From positions 89,603 through 153,602 of the forward strand of contig JAGFJJ010000011.1 in assembly GCA_024102815.1 (NCBI GenBank): 64,000 nucleotides of DNA. The letters run 5' to 3'. The notes under the pieces are model-generated. The model saw only the letters and a program-made list of their open reading frames with translations. It was not told the origin of the DNA and made no database searches. This DNA is from Phycisphaerae bacterium. GTDB taxonomy: Bacteria; Planctomycetota; Phycisphaerae; UBA1845. The position numbers and the translations under genes were made by a program. Positions 44,284 to 52,426 of this stretch are shown here, one piece after another (the stretch's first letter is position 1; each line of letters starts with the position of its first letter).

Positions 44284-46950
44284 ATGCTCACCGCGCAGGC
44301 CATCTGGTCTCGAGCCCCCCTGCTCCCCGTGGCGATCGGCCTCGTCGCCGGCATCCTCATCGACCAGGATTTTCAACCGCAACCATTGATCCACGCGATT
44401 GCCGCGGGGCTGGGCGCTGTCGCCGGGATCGCATTCCGCCGGCGTCGCGATCTCCTTCCTCACGTCGCCGTCGTCCTTGTGGCCGCGGGCGCAGGTGGGA
44501 TGCTCCACTTTGCGCGGTCCCGGCTACTCCCTCCGCTGAGCATTGCCCTCGACGCCACGGATGATCGTCCCATCGTGCGGATCCGGGGGGTCGTTTCATC
44601 CGCCCCGCGTGTGGTGAGCGACCGCGAACATCCCTTCGCCCGATGGATCGCCCGGGACGAACGCACCGTATTCGTGCTGGATGTCGAATCCATCGAAGGC
44701 GAATCGGGGTTCATTCCGCGGACCGGCCGCATCCGCGTCGTCGTGCGCGAGGCCGTCCTCCGTCTGGCCCAACGCAGCCGGGTCGAGCTCTTTGGCCGCC
44801 TGTATCCGCTGATGCCGCCGGAGAACCCGGGGGTCTACAACTGGGCCTCGTACAACCGTCGGGAGGGCATCATGGCGGGCATGACGTGCCTGCACCGCGA
44901 GAATGTCCGGGCGTTGGCGTCGGCGCCGATCAGCGACGTCGGCCGGTGGGTGCTTGCCTATCGCCGCGCCGCCCGTGAGCTCCTTACCGGGGATCTGGCG
45001 GCAAGCGAACAGCAGAGCGGATTGCTCGACGCCATGATCCTGGGGCATCGCTCGATACTCGATCGGCAAATCAACGATGTGTTCATTCGAGCCGGGATCA
45101 TTCACTTCATCGCGGTCAGCGGCGTCAACGTGGCGATCGTTATGATGCTGGCACGGACGCTGTTTCGCACCCTCGGAGGAACGGTACGGCAATCGACATT
45201 CGCAATGATCGCGGCGGCAGTCCTCTTCGCGATTCTCACCGAGCCGCGCCCGCCGGTCCTGCGGGCATGCGTGATCGGCATTGTGTACGGACTGGCCGTG
45301 CTGCTGGGTCGGGCCCGCTACCAGCTCAACTGGGTTTGCGCGACCGTCATCCTGCTGGCGCTGATCGATCCGTCCATGATCTTCGACGTTGGATACCAGC
45401 TCTCCACGGCCGCGGTCATTGGTGTCGTCTTTCTGACACCCGTCGTGCAGCGTGCCGGGAATGGCGCGGCAGCACTGATCGGTTTCAATCGAGATAGCGC
45501 CTTCTGGCGACTGCCTCGCGCGTCCGTTGGATTGGACCGGTTCTGGGGTTGGAGCGCGCGCTGGCATGCCCTTCGCGTGCACATTGCCCATACACTTGCC
45601 ACCGCAGCCGCGGTGGCCCTGGCGGCGTGGCTGATGGGTTCACCGATTGTGGCCTGGCATTTTTACCGCATTCAACTATGGGGAGCCGTGGCTACGCTGA
45701 TGATCTTCCCCCTGGTGAGCCTGGCGATGGCGCTGGGCTTTGCCAAGTTGATTCTGAGCATGCTCCTTCCAACGCTGGCGGTATGGATCGGCTATCCATT
45801 GCTGGGCACCGAATGGCTGCTCATCCGCGCGGCCGATTTCTTCGCCGGTTTGCCTTTGTCCTCGGCCGTGGTTGCACGGCCTCCTACCTGGCTCGTGATC
45901 GTCTACTACGCATGGATGACCTTGTTGATGATCCGTTTTCGGCGACGGAACGCATCCGAAACCGGACACCCCGCGCGCGGGGCCGGAACGGCGGTCCTGC
46001 AGGATTCACATGAGCAAACGTCCGTTCACGGGCGCCGGGCGTTCGATGTCATGCTGATGCTGCTGGCCGTAGTCGTCCTGGTCGGTTCTCTTGACTGGCT
46101 CGGCGGGCGCTCCGTACCCCGCGATCTTCGCGCGACCTTTCTTTCCGTGGGGGCGGGCACGGCCGTGGTGCTCGAATTGCCCGACGGCCACGTCGCTCTG
46201 TATGACGCTGGAACATCATCGGCATACGACGTCGGCCGTCAGACGATCGTGCCGTACTTCCAGTCGCGCGGAATTCGCCGCATCGACACGATCTATGTCA
46301 GCCATGCCAACCTCGACCATTTCAGCGGGTTGCCCTCCATCGCCGAGGGCGTTCGAATCGGCGAAGTGGTCGTCAACGAGCACTTTCCTTATGGAGAGGG
46401 CGCCCCATCGCATGTTCGACACCTGCTGATGCTGTTGGGCGAGAATGGCGTTCCGGTTCGCGTGATGAGGCCGGATCAGTCAACGTGGAAAGCGGGAGAG
46501 GTCACCTTCGAGCGGCTCTGGCCGGTCGGAAACGAGCACTCCAAGCTCGCCGCCAACGACGCCTCAACGGTCCTGCGTGTTTCTTTTGCGGGAAGATCAA
46601 TCCTGCTTCCCGGGGATATACAGTACGCCGCCCAGCAGGCGATTATCAGGCGCGGCGATGTGGCGTCCGATGTGCTCATGCTGCCGCACCATGGCGGCGT
46701 CCAAGCCAATACGGGGGCGTTTATTGATGCCGTGGGGGCCAATCTGCTGATCCGTTCCCACTACCAGTCTTGGGAGGACACCGACAACGGACTGAAGAAT
46801 CTGACAGGCGGAAGGCGGGTTTTCAGCACGGCCGACGTCGGCGCGGTGCAAATCACCATCAGACCGGACGGACAACTCGGTGTATCGACATTCGCGGCGG
46901 GTACGGCCTCGCCCGCTTTCGGCGTGACCCAATGGGCTGAACAGGAGTGA
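44284..46950 (+). CDS. comEC: ComEC/Rec2 family DNA-uptake channel protein
   Basis: This 888-residue protein is needed for natural transformation in many bacteria, taking up single-stranded DNA. It has the N-terminal membrane and OB-fold DUF4131 region (residues about 1-230), then the competence domain with repeated helices (HFIAVSGVNVAIVMMLART, RACVIGIVYGLAVLLG, VAWHFYRIQLWGAVATL), and finally a metallo-beta-lactamase domain from about residue 610 (VSHANLDHFSGLP, VLRVSFAGRSILLPGDI, VLMLPHHGG). The HxHxDH motif reads SHANLDH; the second metal-site segments LPGD and PHHG are present. No other com genes are adjacent. Confidence 0.94.
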   Translation: MLTAQAIWSRAPLLPVAIGLVAGILIDQDFQPQPLIHAIAAGLGAVAGIAFRRRRDLLPHVAVVLVAAGAGGMLHFARSRLLPPLSIALDATDDRPIVRIRGVVSSAPRVVSDREHPFARWIARDERTVFVLDVESIEGESGFIPRTGRIRVVVREAVLRLAQRSRVELFGRLYPLMPPENPGVYNWASYNRREGIMAGMTCLHRENVRALASAPISDVGRWVLAYRRAARELLTGDLAASEQQSGLLDAMILGHRSILDRQINDVFIRAGIIHFIAVSGVNVAIVMMLARTLFRTLGGTVRQSTFAMIAAAVLFAILTEPRPPVLRACVIGIVYGLAVLLGRARYQLNWVCATVILLALIDPSMIFDVGYQLSTAAVIGVVFLTPVVQRAGNGAAALIGFNRDSAFWRLPRASVGLDRFWGWSARWHALRVHIAHTLATAAAVALAAWLMGSPIVAWHFYRIQLWGAVATLMIFPLVSLAMALGFAKLILSMLLPTLAVWIGYPLLGTEWLLIRAADFFAGLPLSSAVVARPPTWLVIVYYAWMTLLMIRFRRRNASETGHPARGAGTAVLQDSHEQTSVHGRRAFDVMLMLLAVVVLVGSLDWLGGRSVPRDLRATFLSVGAGTAVVLELPDGHVALYDAGTSSAYDVGRQTIVPYFQSRGIRRIDTIYVSHANLDHFSGLPSIAEGVRIGEVVVNEHFPYGEGAPSHVRHLLMLLGENGVPVRVMRPDQSTWKAGEVTFERLWPVGNEHSKLAANDASTVLRVSFAGRSILLPGDIQYAAQQAIIRRGDVASDVLMLPHHGGVQANTGAFIDAVGANLLIRSHYQSWEDTDNGLKNLTGGRRVFSTADVGAVQITIRPDGQLGVSTFAAGTASPAFGVTQWAEQE

Positions 46951-46969
46951 AACCGACCGGCGGCGGAAC

Positions 46970-47302
46970 CTACATGCAACGGGTTACTACACGGCCGCAC
47001 ACGTCCTTGAGCGCTCCCAGGGCGCTGGCGCAGTCGGCCAGTTGTTGGTCCAGCGCCTGCCGTTCGAGATCGGCCGCCTGCTGCGTAAGCGCCGGATAGC
47101 CGTATCCCGCCCCGCACCCCTTGAGCTGGTGGGCAGCGATGCGGAGCGCGTCGAAATCTTCGGTGCGAAGGGCCTGCTCCATCGTCATGATTCGTTCCGG
47201 CAGACTGCTGAGGAACAGATCCACGAGATCGGCAAACGAAGGATCTTCCCTCACGAGAAGGGACTCGATGGGTCCGCCGTTAGCGGGAACGCTCGTGGAC
47301 AT
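46970..47302 (-). CDS. Histidine phosphotransfer (HPt) domain protein
   Basis: This is a 110-residue stand-alone HPt module. The phosphoacceptor His58 is in LRIAAHQLKGCGAGYGYPALTQQAADLE, a close match to the HPt core. Such proteins carry phosphate between a hybrid histidine kinase and a response regulator. No receiver gene is nearby, although the FHA-GAF kinase lies 5 kb away. The ATG at 47302 is preceded by CCGGAG. Confidence 0.85.
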   Translation of the reverse strand: MSTSVPANGGPIESLLVREDPSFADLVDLFLSSLPERIMTMEQALRTEDFDALRIAAHQLKGCGAGYGYPALTQQAADLERQALDQQLADCASALGALKDVCGRVVTRCM

Positions 47303-47458
47303 GATTGGCTCCGGATGTACGGTCACCTCAGCGACGAACGGTCGCAGGTCCGCTTCCCGAAACATCGACTCATCGAGCGCCAGAGTTTACGCAGGTTCGC
47401 ATTGGAGGCGGGTCAGGATCGTCGTTTTCGGACGAATCCGGAACGGGCCGGGCTCGAC

Positions 47459-48592
47459 TCAAACCAGGAAGGCCTTGCGCTTCCGCCCGCTGAGATAGGA
47501 TTCCATCACGCAGTTGGCCAGGTCGCCGCTCGTGCAATAGAACGCCACACCCTGGGTGAGCTTGGCCAGATGATCCACGAACGACACCCAGTCCATGTAG
47601 GCGTAGTCGTCAATCAGGGCGAATACGGAGAAGCGAACGCCCTGCCGGGAGAGCATGACCGATTCCGACAGCGTAGTCATCGCCGTGCGCTCGGACGGTG
47701 GATAAATGAGGTGCACCGTGTCGCTTTCCAGATGCGCCGTGGGCTCGCCATCGGTAATGATGAACACCTGCTTGTTCTGTCCGCCCCGCCGGGCCAGGAC
47801 GCGCCGGGCCATGTTCAATCCCATTTGCAGGTTGGTGAAGTGCTGCGGGGCGCGGGCGATCTCCGCCAGGGGCACCCGTATGTTGACCACGGGATCGAAC
47901 AGCGAAACGTGTTTCGGCGAGGACAGCGCGAGCTTCTGCTCCGGAATGATCTCGGCGCCGCTGTAGAAGCCGATCACGTCCACGGTATCAAGCGGAAAGC
48001 GCTGGCGGATCAGCGCGTACATGGCCATGGCGCAACGCTTGGCCTGGGCAAAACGATTCCAGCGGCGCATGGACCCGGACATGTCCAGGAGAATCACCGT
48101 GCTGCACGTGGCCTGCGATTCGCTCTGGTGTACCTCGAAGTCGTCTTCAGTAAGGCGGAGTGGCAAGCCGGGACCGTGTCGCATAACCGCGTTGCGCAAC
48201 GTCGATGAAAGGTCGATGTCGCTGACGGGGTCGCCGAAGCGGTAGGCCCGCGTGCCTTCCATGCGCTCCCCGCCGGTGCCGCTTCGCGGCGTCTCGTGTC
48301 CCTCGTGCGAATCGGCCTTCAGATTGCCGAATACCTCCATCAGCGCCTTGCGCTGCAGGCTTCCGATTGCCCGCGGCGTCAACCGGAACTGGACACCGAC
48401 CTTCTCGAGCAGGCCTTCCTCGATCCATTGTTCGATGATCTTCTGCTGCTCGGGATCGTCCTCGATATCCTTCAGCGCGCGGAGGGCATCCTCGCCGTAC
48501 TCGATGAGGTACTCCATGAAATTCTCGAAATAGGCGAGGTGATCCTGGGTCGGGAATTCCGAGCCGTCCCACTGCTGGTAAAGAAAACGCAT
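47459..48592 (-). CDS. VWA domain protein (CoxE-like)
   Basis: This 377-residue protein has a von Willebrand factor A domain from about residue 160, with an intact MIDAS motif DMSGSM and the later Thr/Asp positions FIITDGEP. The N-terminal 130 residues are helical and charged. VWA proteins of this form commonly partner MoxR-type AAA ATPases in protein or cofactor maturation. No MoxR gene is next to it. The start at 48592 (MRFLYQQWDG) was preferred over 48658 because GGGGAG precedes it and the sequence before it is poorly conserved in type. Confidence 0.85.
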   Translation of the reverse strand: MRFLYQQWDGSEFPTQDHLAYFENFMEYLIEYGEDALRALKDIEDDPEQQKIIEQWIEEGLLEKVGVQFRLTPRAIGSLQRKALMEVFGNLKADSHEGHETPRSGTGGERMEGTRAYRFGDPVSDIDLSSTLRNAVMRHGPGLPLRLTEDDFEVHQSESQATCSTVILLDMSGSMRRWNRFAQAKRCAMAMYALIRQRFPLDTVDVIGFYSGAEIIPEQKLALSSPKHVSLFDPVVNIRVPLAEIARAPQHFTNLQMGLNMARRVLARRGGQNKQVFIITDGEPTAHLESDTVHLIYPPSERTAMTTLSESVMLSRQGVRFSVFALIDDYAYMDWVSFVDHLAKLTQGVAFYCTSGDLANCVMESYLSGRKRKAFLV

Positions 48593-48670
48593 CGATCGAA
48601 GGCTCCCCGGCAACGTGAATCGGCGCCCGATTCCGAGCGAAAACGGGCGCGATTCCACGAACAGGGGATC

Positions 48671-50437
48671 TTAGTCGCCGTCGTTGGATATGACGACGTG
48701 ATAGTATTCCAGGAGCGTTCCCTTGGCCCGCTCGACTTCGATCATGGCGAGGTTGTAGTCGATCATCGCGTTGAGCATGGCCCGACGGGCGTCGGCGAGA
48801 TTGATGCGCGCGGCCAGCTCGCTGTTGAGCGTATTGAGGTCCTTCCGCTCCGCCCGGGCGACGATCGATTCGACCTCGCGTTCGGTGGCCTCGGAGGCAT
48901 TGAAAGTCGGCGGGATCTGCTCATACGCCGTCTGCATCTCCCGGATGGCCGTATTCACGCCGAGAATGACACGCTCGAAAAGATACTTGAGCTGCGACGC
49001 CGCCTGGGAATGAGACAGCTTGGCGCTCGTGGTTCCGGCCCGCCGCGCCCGGTTGCCGATGGGCATGGAGAACTGCACGCCGACGAAATATTCCATGTAG
49101 TCCCACATGGTGAGTTGATCAAAGGAATTGTCGGCGCTGCCGCCGAGACCGTCGATGGTCCACCGGAAGGTCAGGTCAAGCGCGGGCAGTTCTTCGTTCC
49201 GTGCCACGCCCACCTGGATGCCGGCGATGTCCAGCCGCAGCTTCTGCTGGAGGACCTCCGGGTTGTGCTCGAGTGCGGCCTGAACTGACGCGATGCGATC
49301 CATGTCCACCAGCGTCAGGTCGGGCAGGCCCACCGGGATGATCTCGAAATCGTCGATCAGGTTCAGCGTGGGATCGTTCAGCGCTGCAACGAGTTCATCC
49401 TGCGCGTTACGCAGATTCGTCTTGCGGCGAACGAATTCAAATCGGCTGGCCTCGAGTCGCGACTCCGTGGCGTTGAGTTGCACCGGCATGATGTCGAAGT
49501 CCTTGCGGGCTTCGAGATACTGGTAAATGGCCTCAAACTCGGCCAGTTTGCGGGCGGTGATGACCACGTCGCGGCGGGCGAACATGAGTCGCCAATAGAG
49601 CCGCTCGACGTCCGCCAGTGTGTCCCGCACCTGGATGCGGAAGTCCAGATCGGAGATGCCTTTCTCCTTCTTGCGGATGCGCAGCTCCGCAAGGTTGCGG
49701 TCCAGCCCGAACCCGCGGAGCAGGGGCTGCCGGAGCTCCACCATGAAATCGCTGAAGTACTCCGGGTTGATCTGTTGAAATGCGAGGGACGTGAAGGTCC
49801 GCTCCAGGCCGTACTGAGCCGTCACCTGCGTGCCGATGGGCAGCAGCTTGGTGACGCCGACACTCGAATTGAACTGATCCAGATCGTTGGCCAGAAGCTG
49901 CGAACCCGTAGGTCGGTCCACCTTGTTCTTGGTGACGGAACCGGCAAGGGTGGCGTCGAACGCGGCCGCCGCAGCCACGACCGAAGACGTCGCAATCGCC
50001 GGTCCATACGAGGCCGAGTCGATCTGGTAATTGTTGATCAGCGCCCGGTGCAAGGCATCTTCAAGTGTCATGTAGATGCTGTTGGACCGGCTGATCTGCT
50101 GGACGAGCGGCGCGATCCGACCGGCCGCCTGCACTGCGGTGTCGTCCCGGCGCTGGCGGCCGTCCTCCAGCCAGCGCTGGGTCATCGTCTCCACATCCGT
50201 GGGATCGGGGACATGCCACTCGAGCCGGTCCAGGGACATGTTGAGCGCCGCAACGGCGCGGGCCTGGGCGGCGGACACATCGACCTGCTCACCCGACTCC
50301 TGTCGGATGACCCCGGACGGCGTCGAACGCTCCGCCGGCGGTGCAGATGCGTCGGACTCGGTTTGGCCTCGGGCAGGCGAGAGGAACGTGCCGGCGGAAG
50401 CGGCGAACACAGTGAGCGCGAGAATGCGTTGCATCAT
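48671..50437 (-). CDS. TolC-family outer membrane efflux protein
   Basis: This 588-residue protein has a signal peptide (LALTVFAASAGTFLSPARG). Two OEP repeats follow: helical coiled-coil segments with VELRQPLLRGFG and QLNATESRLEASRFEFVRRKTNLRNAQDELVAAL in the first and KLSHSQAASQLKYLFERVILGVNTAIREMQTAYEQIPP in the second. The helix-rich middle and N/A/L-rich ends, and the GVQFSMPIGNRARR segment, are characteristic. It forms the outer-membrane duct for an RND or ABC exporter, but no pump gene is in the window. The sequence reads M-M-Q at the start, so the ATG at 50437 or 50434 is possible. Confidence 0.9.
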   Translation of the reverse strand: MMQRILALTVFAASAGTFLSPARGQTESDASAPPAERSTPSGVIRQESGEQVDVSAAQARAVAALNMSLDRLEWHVPDPTDVETMTQRWLEDGRQRRDDTAVQAAGRIAPLVQQISRSNSIYMTLEDALHRALINNYQIDSASYGPAIATSSVVAAAAAFDATLAGSVTKNKVDRPTGSQLLANDLDQFNSSVGVTKLLPIGTQVTAQYGLERTFTSLAFQQINPEYFSDFMVELRQPLLRGFGLDRNLAELRIRKKEKGISDLDFRIQVRDTLADVERLYWRLMFARRDVVITARKLAEFEAIYQYLEARKDFDIMPVQLNATESRLEASRFEFVRRKTNLRNAQDELVAALNDPTLNLIDDFEIIPVGLPDLTLVDMDRIASVQAALEHNPEVLQQKLRLDIAGIQVGVARNEELPALDLTFRWTIDGLGGSADNSFDQLTMWDYMEYFVGVQFSMPIGNRARRAGTTSAKLSHSQAASQLKYLFERVILGVNTAIREMQTAYEQIPPTFNASEATEREVESIVARAERKDLNTLNSELAARINLADARRAMLNAMIDYNLAMIEVERAKGTLLEYYHVVISNDGD

Positions 50438-50751
50438 GCGAACACGCTTTGGCGCGGCAGGGAAGCGCGAAAGTCCGAGTAAACGAGCAGGATGTTCCGA
50501 CGCCGACCGCCGTCACGTACCGCGCTTCCGCGACGCAAGGCCAAGCATCGAGGAGATCGTACCGCCCGCTGGTCGAGCCCGCAAACGACAAGGGCTCCGC
50601 ATTCGCGCCCCCGCTGCAACTTTTGACAGGCCGAAACGAAGTCCGTCCGGGGGTGACCGATACGCAACGGAAGATAGGCTGGCGGTCGCGCTTGGCGGGG
50701 ACATCCTGGTCCGAGTCGATATAATGGCACCGCACGAAACGAGCGGAGTCG
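50438..50751. other. Divergent intergenic region
   Basis: These 314 bases separate the TolC-like gene and the HEMLH membrane protein gene. A TATAAT-like box is at 50720-50725, but there is no -35 element at good spacing. No gene is seen. Confidence 0.45.
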
Positions 50752-51636
50752 ATGCCCCAGGAGCCATTGCCATCCTCAGGCGCCCCTCGGCGCTGGCCGA
50801 AGTTCTTCCGCCAACCGCTGGACGACGTCCTCGCGACGCTCGAACCGGTCGTGACCACGCGCGGTTTTGCTTCGGGAATGCTGCCCCTGCTGGCGATCAT
50901 GATCGCAGCATGGTTCATCTACGTGCCGATCCATGAGATGCTGCACGTGTTCGGATGCGTCGCGGCCGGAGGCACCGTCAGCGAGCTCGAAATCAAACCG
51001 CAGTACGGCGGAACGATCCTCGCACAGTACTTTGATTTCGTCACGCCCGGCGGAAGCTACGGAGGCAGGCTTTCCGGATTCGACACACACGGCTCGGACC
51101 TGACCTATCTTTCAACTGTGTTCATGCCGTTCGTCCTGTCGATCGTACCTGGCGTGGCGTTGTTGTGGCTGTGCACGCGGCGCGCCCGGCCTTTTCTGGC
51201 CGGACCGGCGCTCCTGCTGGCCTTGGCGCCGTTCTATAACCTGCCGGGCGACTATCACGAGATGGGGTCGATTCTGGTCACGCGCACGTTGAGCCTGTTG
51301 GCGGGCGGGGTCGATCCACCAATGTTCGAGAAACTGCGATCGGATGACGTATTTGCTCTTCTGGGGACGTACGTCTCCCACCCGGCTGAGCTGAACTTGC
51401 ATGGACCGGTGAAGATCATCATGGGAGGGGGCGTTATCTTGGCGTCCGTACTGACCGCTGCCCTGCTCGCGTTTGCGACGTACTGGTGTGGCACGGCGGT
51501 CGCGCGAGCGATCGTCGGTGCGCCTCGCCCGCCGACTCGTATCACTCCACCACCGCGTCGGGTTCGCCGTCGGCGACCGGCATCACACCGCGACGCACCG
51601 TCCCCGTTCAGCGGTGCCGCATCACCGCGCGAATGA
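50752..51636 (+). CDS. Membrane protein with HExxH motif, site-2-protease/DUF3267-like
   Basis: This 294-residue protein has about four to five transmembrane helices (LLAIMIAAWFIYVPIHEML, STVFMPFVLSIVPGVALLWL, LAGPALLLALAPFYNL and a C-terminal IMGGGVILASVLTAALLAFATYW). The first helix carries IHEMLHVFG, an HExxH zinc-site motif within the membrane. A later segment, LPGDYHEMGS, has Asp and His residues that could be the third ligand. This arrangement resembles M50/DUF3267-type metalloprotease-like proteins. The last 45 residues are basic and Pro/Arg-rich. Its end overlaps the convergent gene at 51608 by 29 bp. The ATG has CGGAGTCG in front. Confidence 0.75.
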   Translation: MPQEPLPSSGAPRRWPKFFRQPLDDVLATLEPVVTTRGFASGMLPLLAIMIAAWFIYVPIHEMLHVFGCVAAGGTVSELEIKPQYGGTILAQYFDFVTPGGSYGGRLSGFDTHGSDLTYLSTVFMPFVLSIVPGVALLWLCTRRARPFLAGPALLLALAPFYNLPGDYHEMGSILVTRTLSLLAGGVDPPMFEKLRSDDVFALLGTYVSHPAELNLHGPVKIIMGGGVILASVLTAALLAFATYWCGTAVARAIVGAPRPPTRITPPPRRVRRRRPASHRDAPSPFSGAASPRE

Positions 51637-52123
51637 GCACGGCCAGACGTTCGCAGACGAAATCGCGGAAGACCCGGGCATTCAATGTGCGCAAGCGAAG
51701 CATGGGCCCGCTAACGAGCTCACCACGCACGTCGGGGAAGTGACGCGTTTCGTGGAAGGCCACGGCTTCGGTCGTGACCGTGCCCAGAAGCTGGATGCGA
51801 AACTCCCCCAGGGCGAAATCGAAGCGGATTTCGCGCCCCCCTTCGAGGAAATTCGACGCGTCCATTTCCATGGAGATGCCGTCATCGCGATACTTCTCCA
51901 TGAGCTCCACGAACACGCCAACGAGCTCGCGGACCATGAGTTCGCGCAGTTCCTCAATGCGATCGCGTTCCTTGGGCGTCTGCTCCGCCTCTCGACGCTT
52001 TCGTTCCTTCATCGTCAGGATGAGCTTGTCCAGGTCGGTTTCCAGGGAGCGCGGAGGCGGCGGAGGCACCCTGGTGCTTTCCACCAGCCGCTGGTATTCC
52101 GATGGTTTACCCGCACTGCCCAC
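51608..52123 (-). CDS. Hypothetical protein
   Basis: This 171-residue protein has no family that I recognise. An N-terminal helical charged region (KLILTMKERKRREAEQ, IEELRELMVRELVGVFVEL) is followed by a mixed beta domain (IRFDFALGEFRIQLLGTVTTEAVAFHET) and a C-terminal helical end with ARVFRDFVCERLAVLIRAVMR. The GTG start is the only option. Its end overlaps the convergent membrane-protease-like gene. Confidence 0.6.
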   Translation of the reverse strand: MGSAGKPSEYQRLVESTRVPPPPPRSLETDLDKLILTMKERKRREAEQTPKERDRIEELRELMVRELVGVFVELMEKYRDDGISMEMDASNFLEGGREIRFDFALGEFRIQLLGTVTTEAVAFHETRHFPDVRGELVSGPMLRLRTLNARVFRDFVCERLAVLIRAVMRHR

Positions 52124-52284
52124 CGCAGATGCTCCATGATCCGCCGACAGTTCCGCCTCAGAGCGATTCCGGATACCTGTTCATTCATCGACGACTGCCG
52201 GGCCGGATATGCATGATCCGGAAATCCGCCCATGCCACCCTGTGGTGTCGAAGTCCGATAGGACGCCTGCAGAGACGAATTTGA

Positions 52285-52314
52285 TTGACACCCAGGTTTT
52301 CCCCGAAATAGGAT
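52285..52314 (+). promoter_or_regulatory. Putative sigma70 promoter for the histidine kinase gene
   Basis: TTGACA at 52285-52290, an 18-base spacer and TAGGAT at 52309-52314. Initiation near 52321 would leave an upstream TTG at 52319 outside the transcript, so it supports a start further in, such as 52427. Confidence 0.5.
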
Positions 52315-52426
52315 ACAATTGGCGGCCGTGGAAAGTCCGTCGATAAGAAAACGGCACCGCGGGGGCTCGACCCGATTGGGTCGCGCCCTTCTTCGAGCGC
52401 ATTTCCCCTCTGTCGAGGCGCGATCC

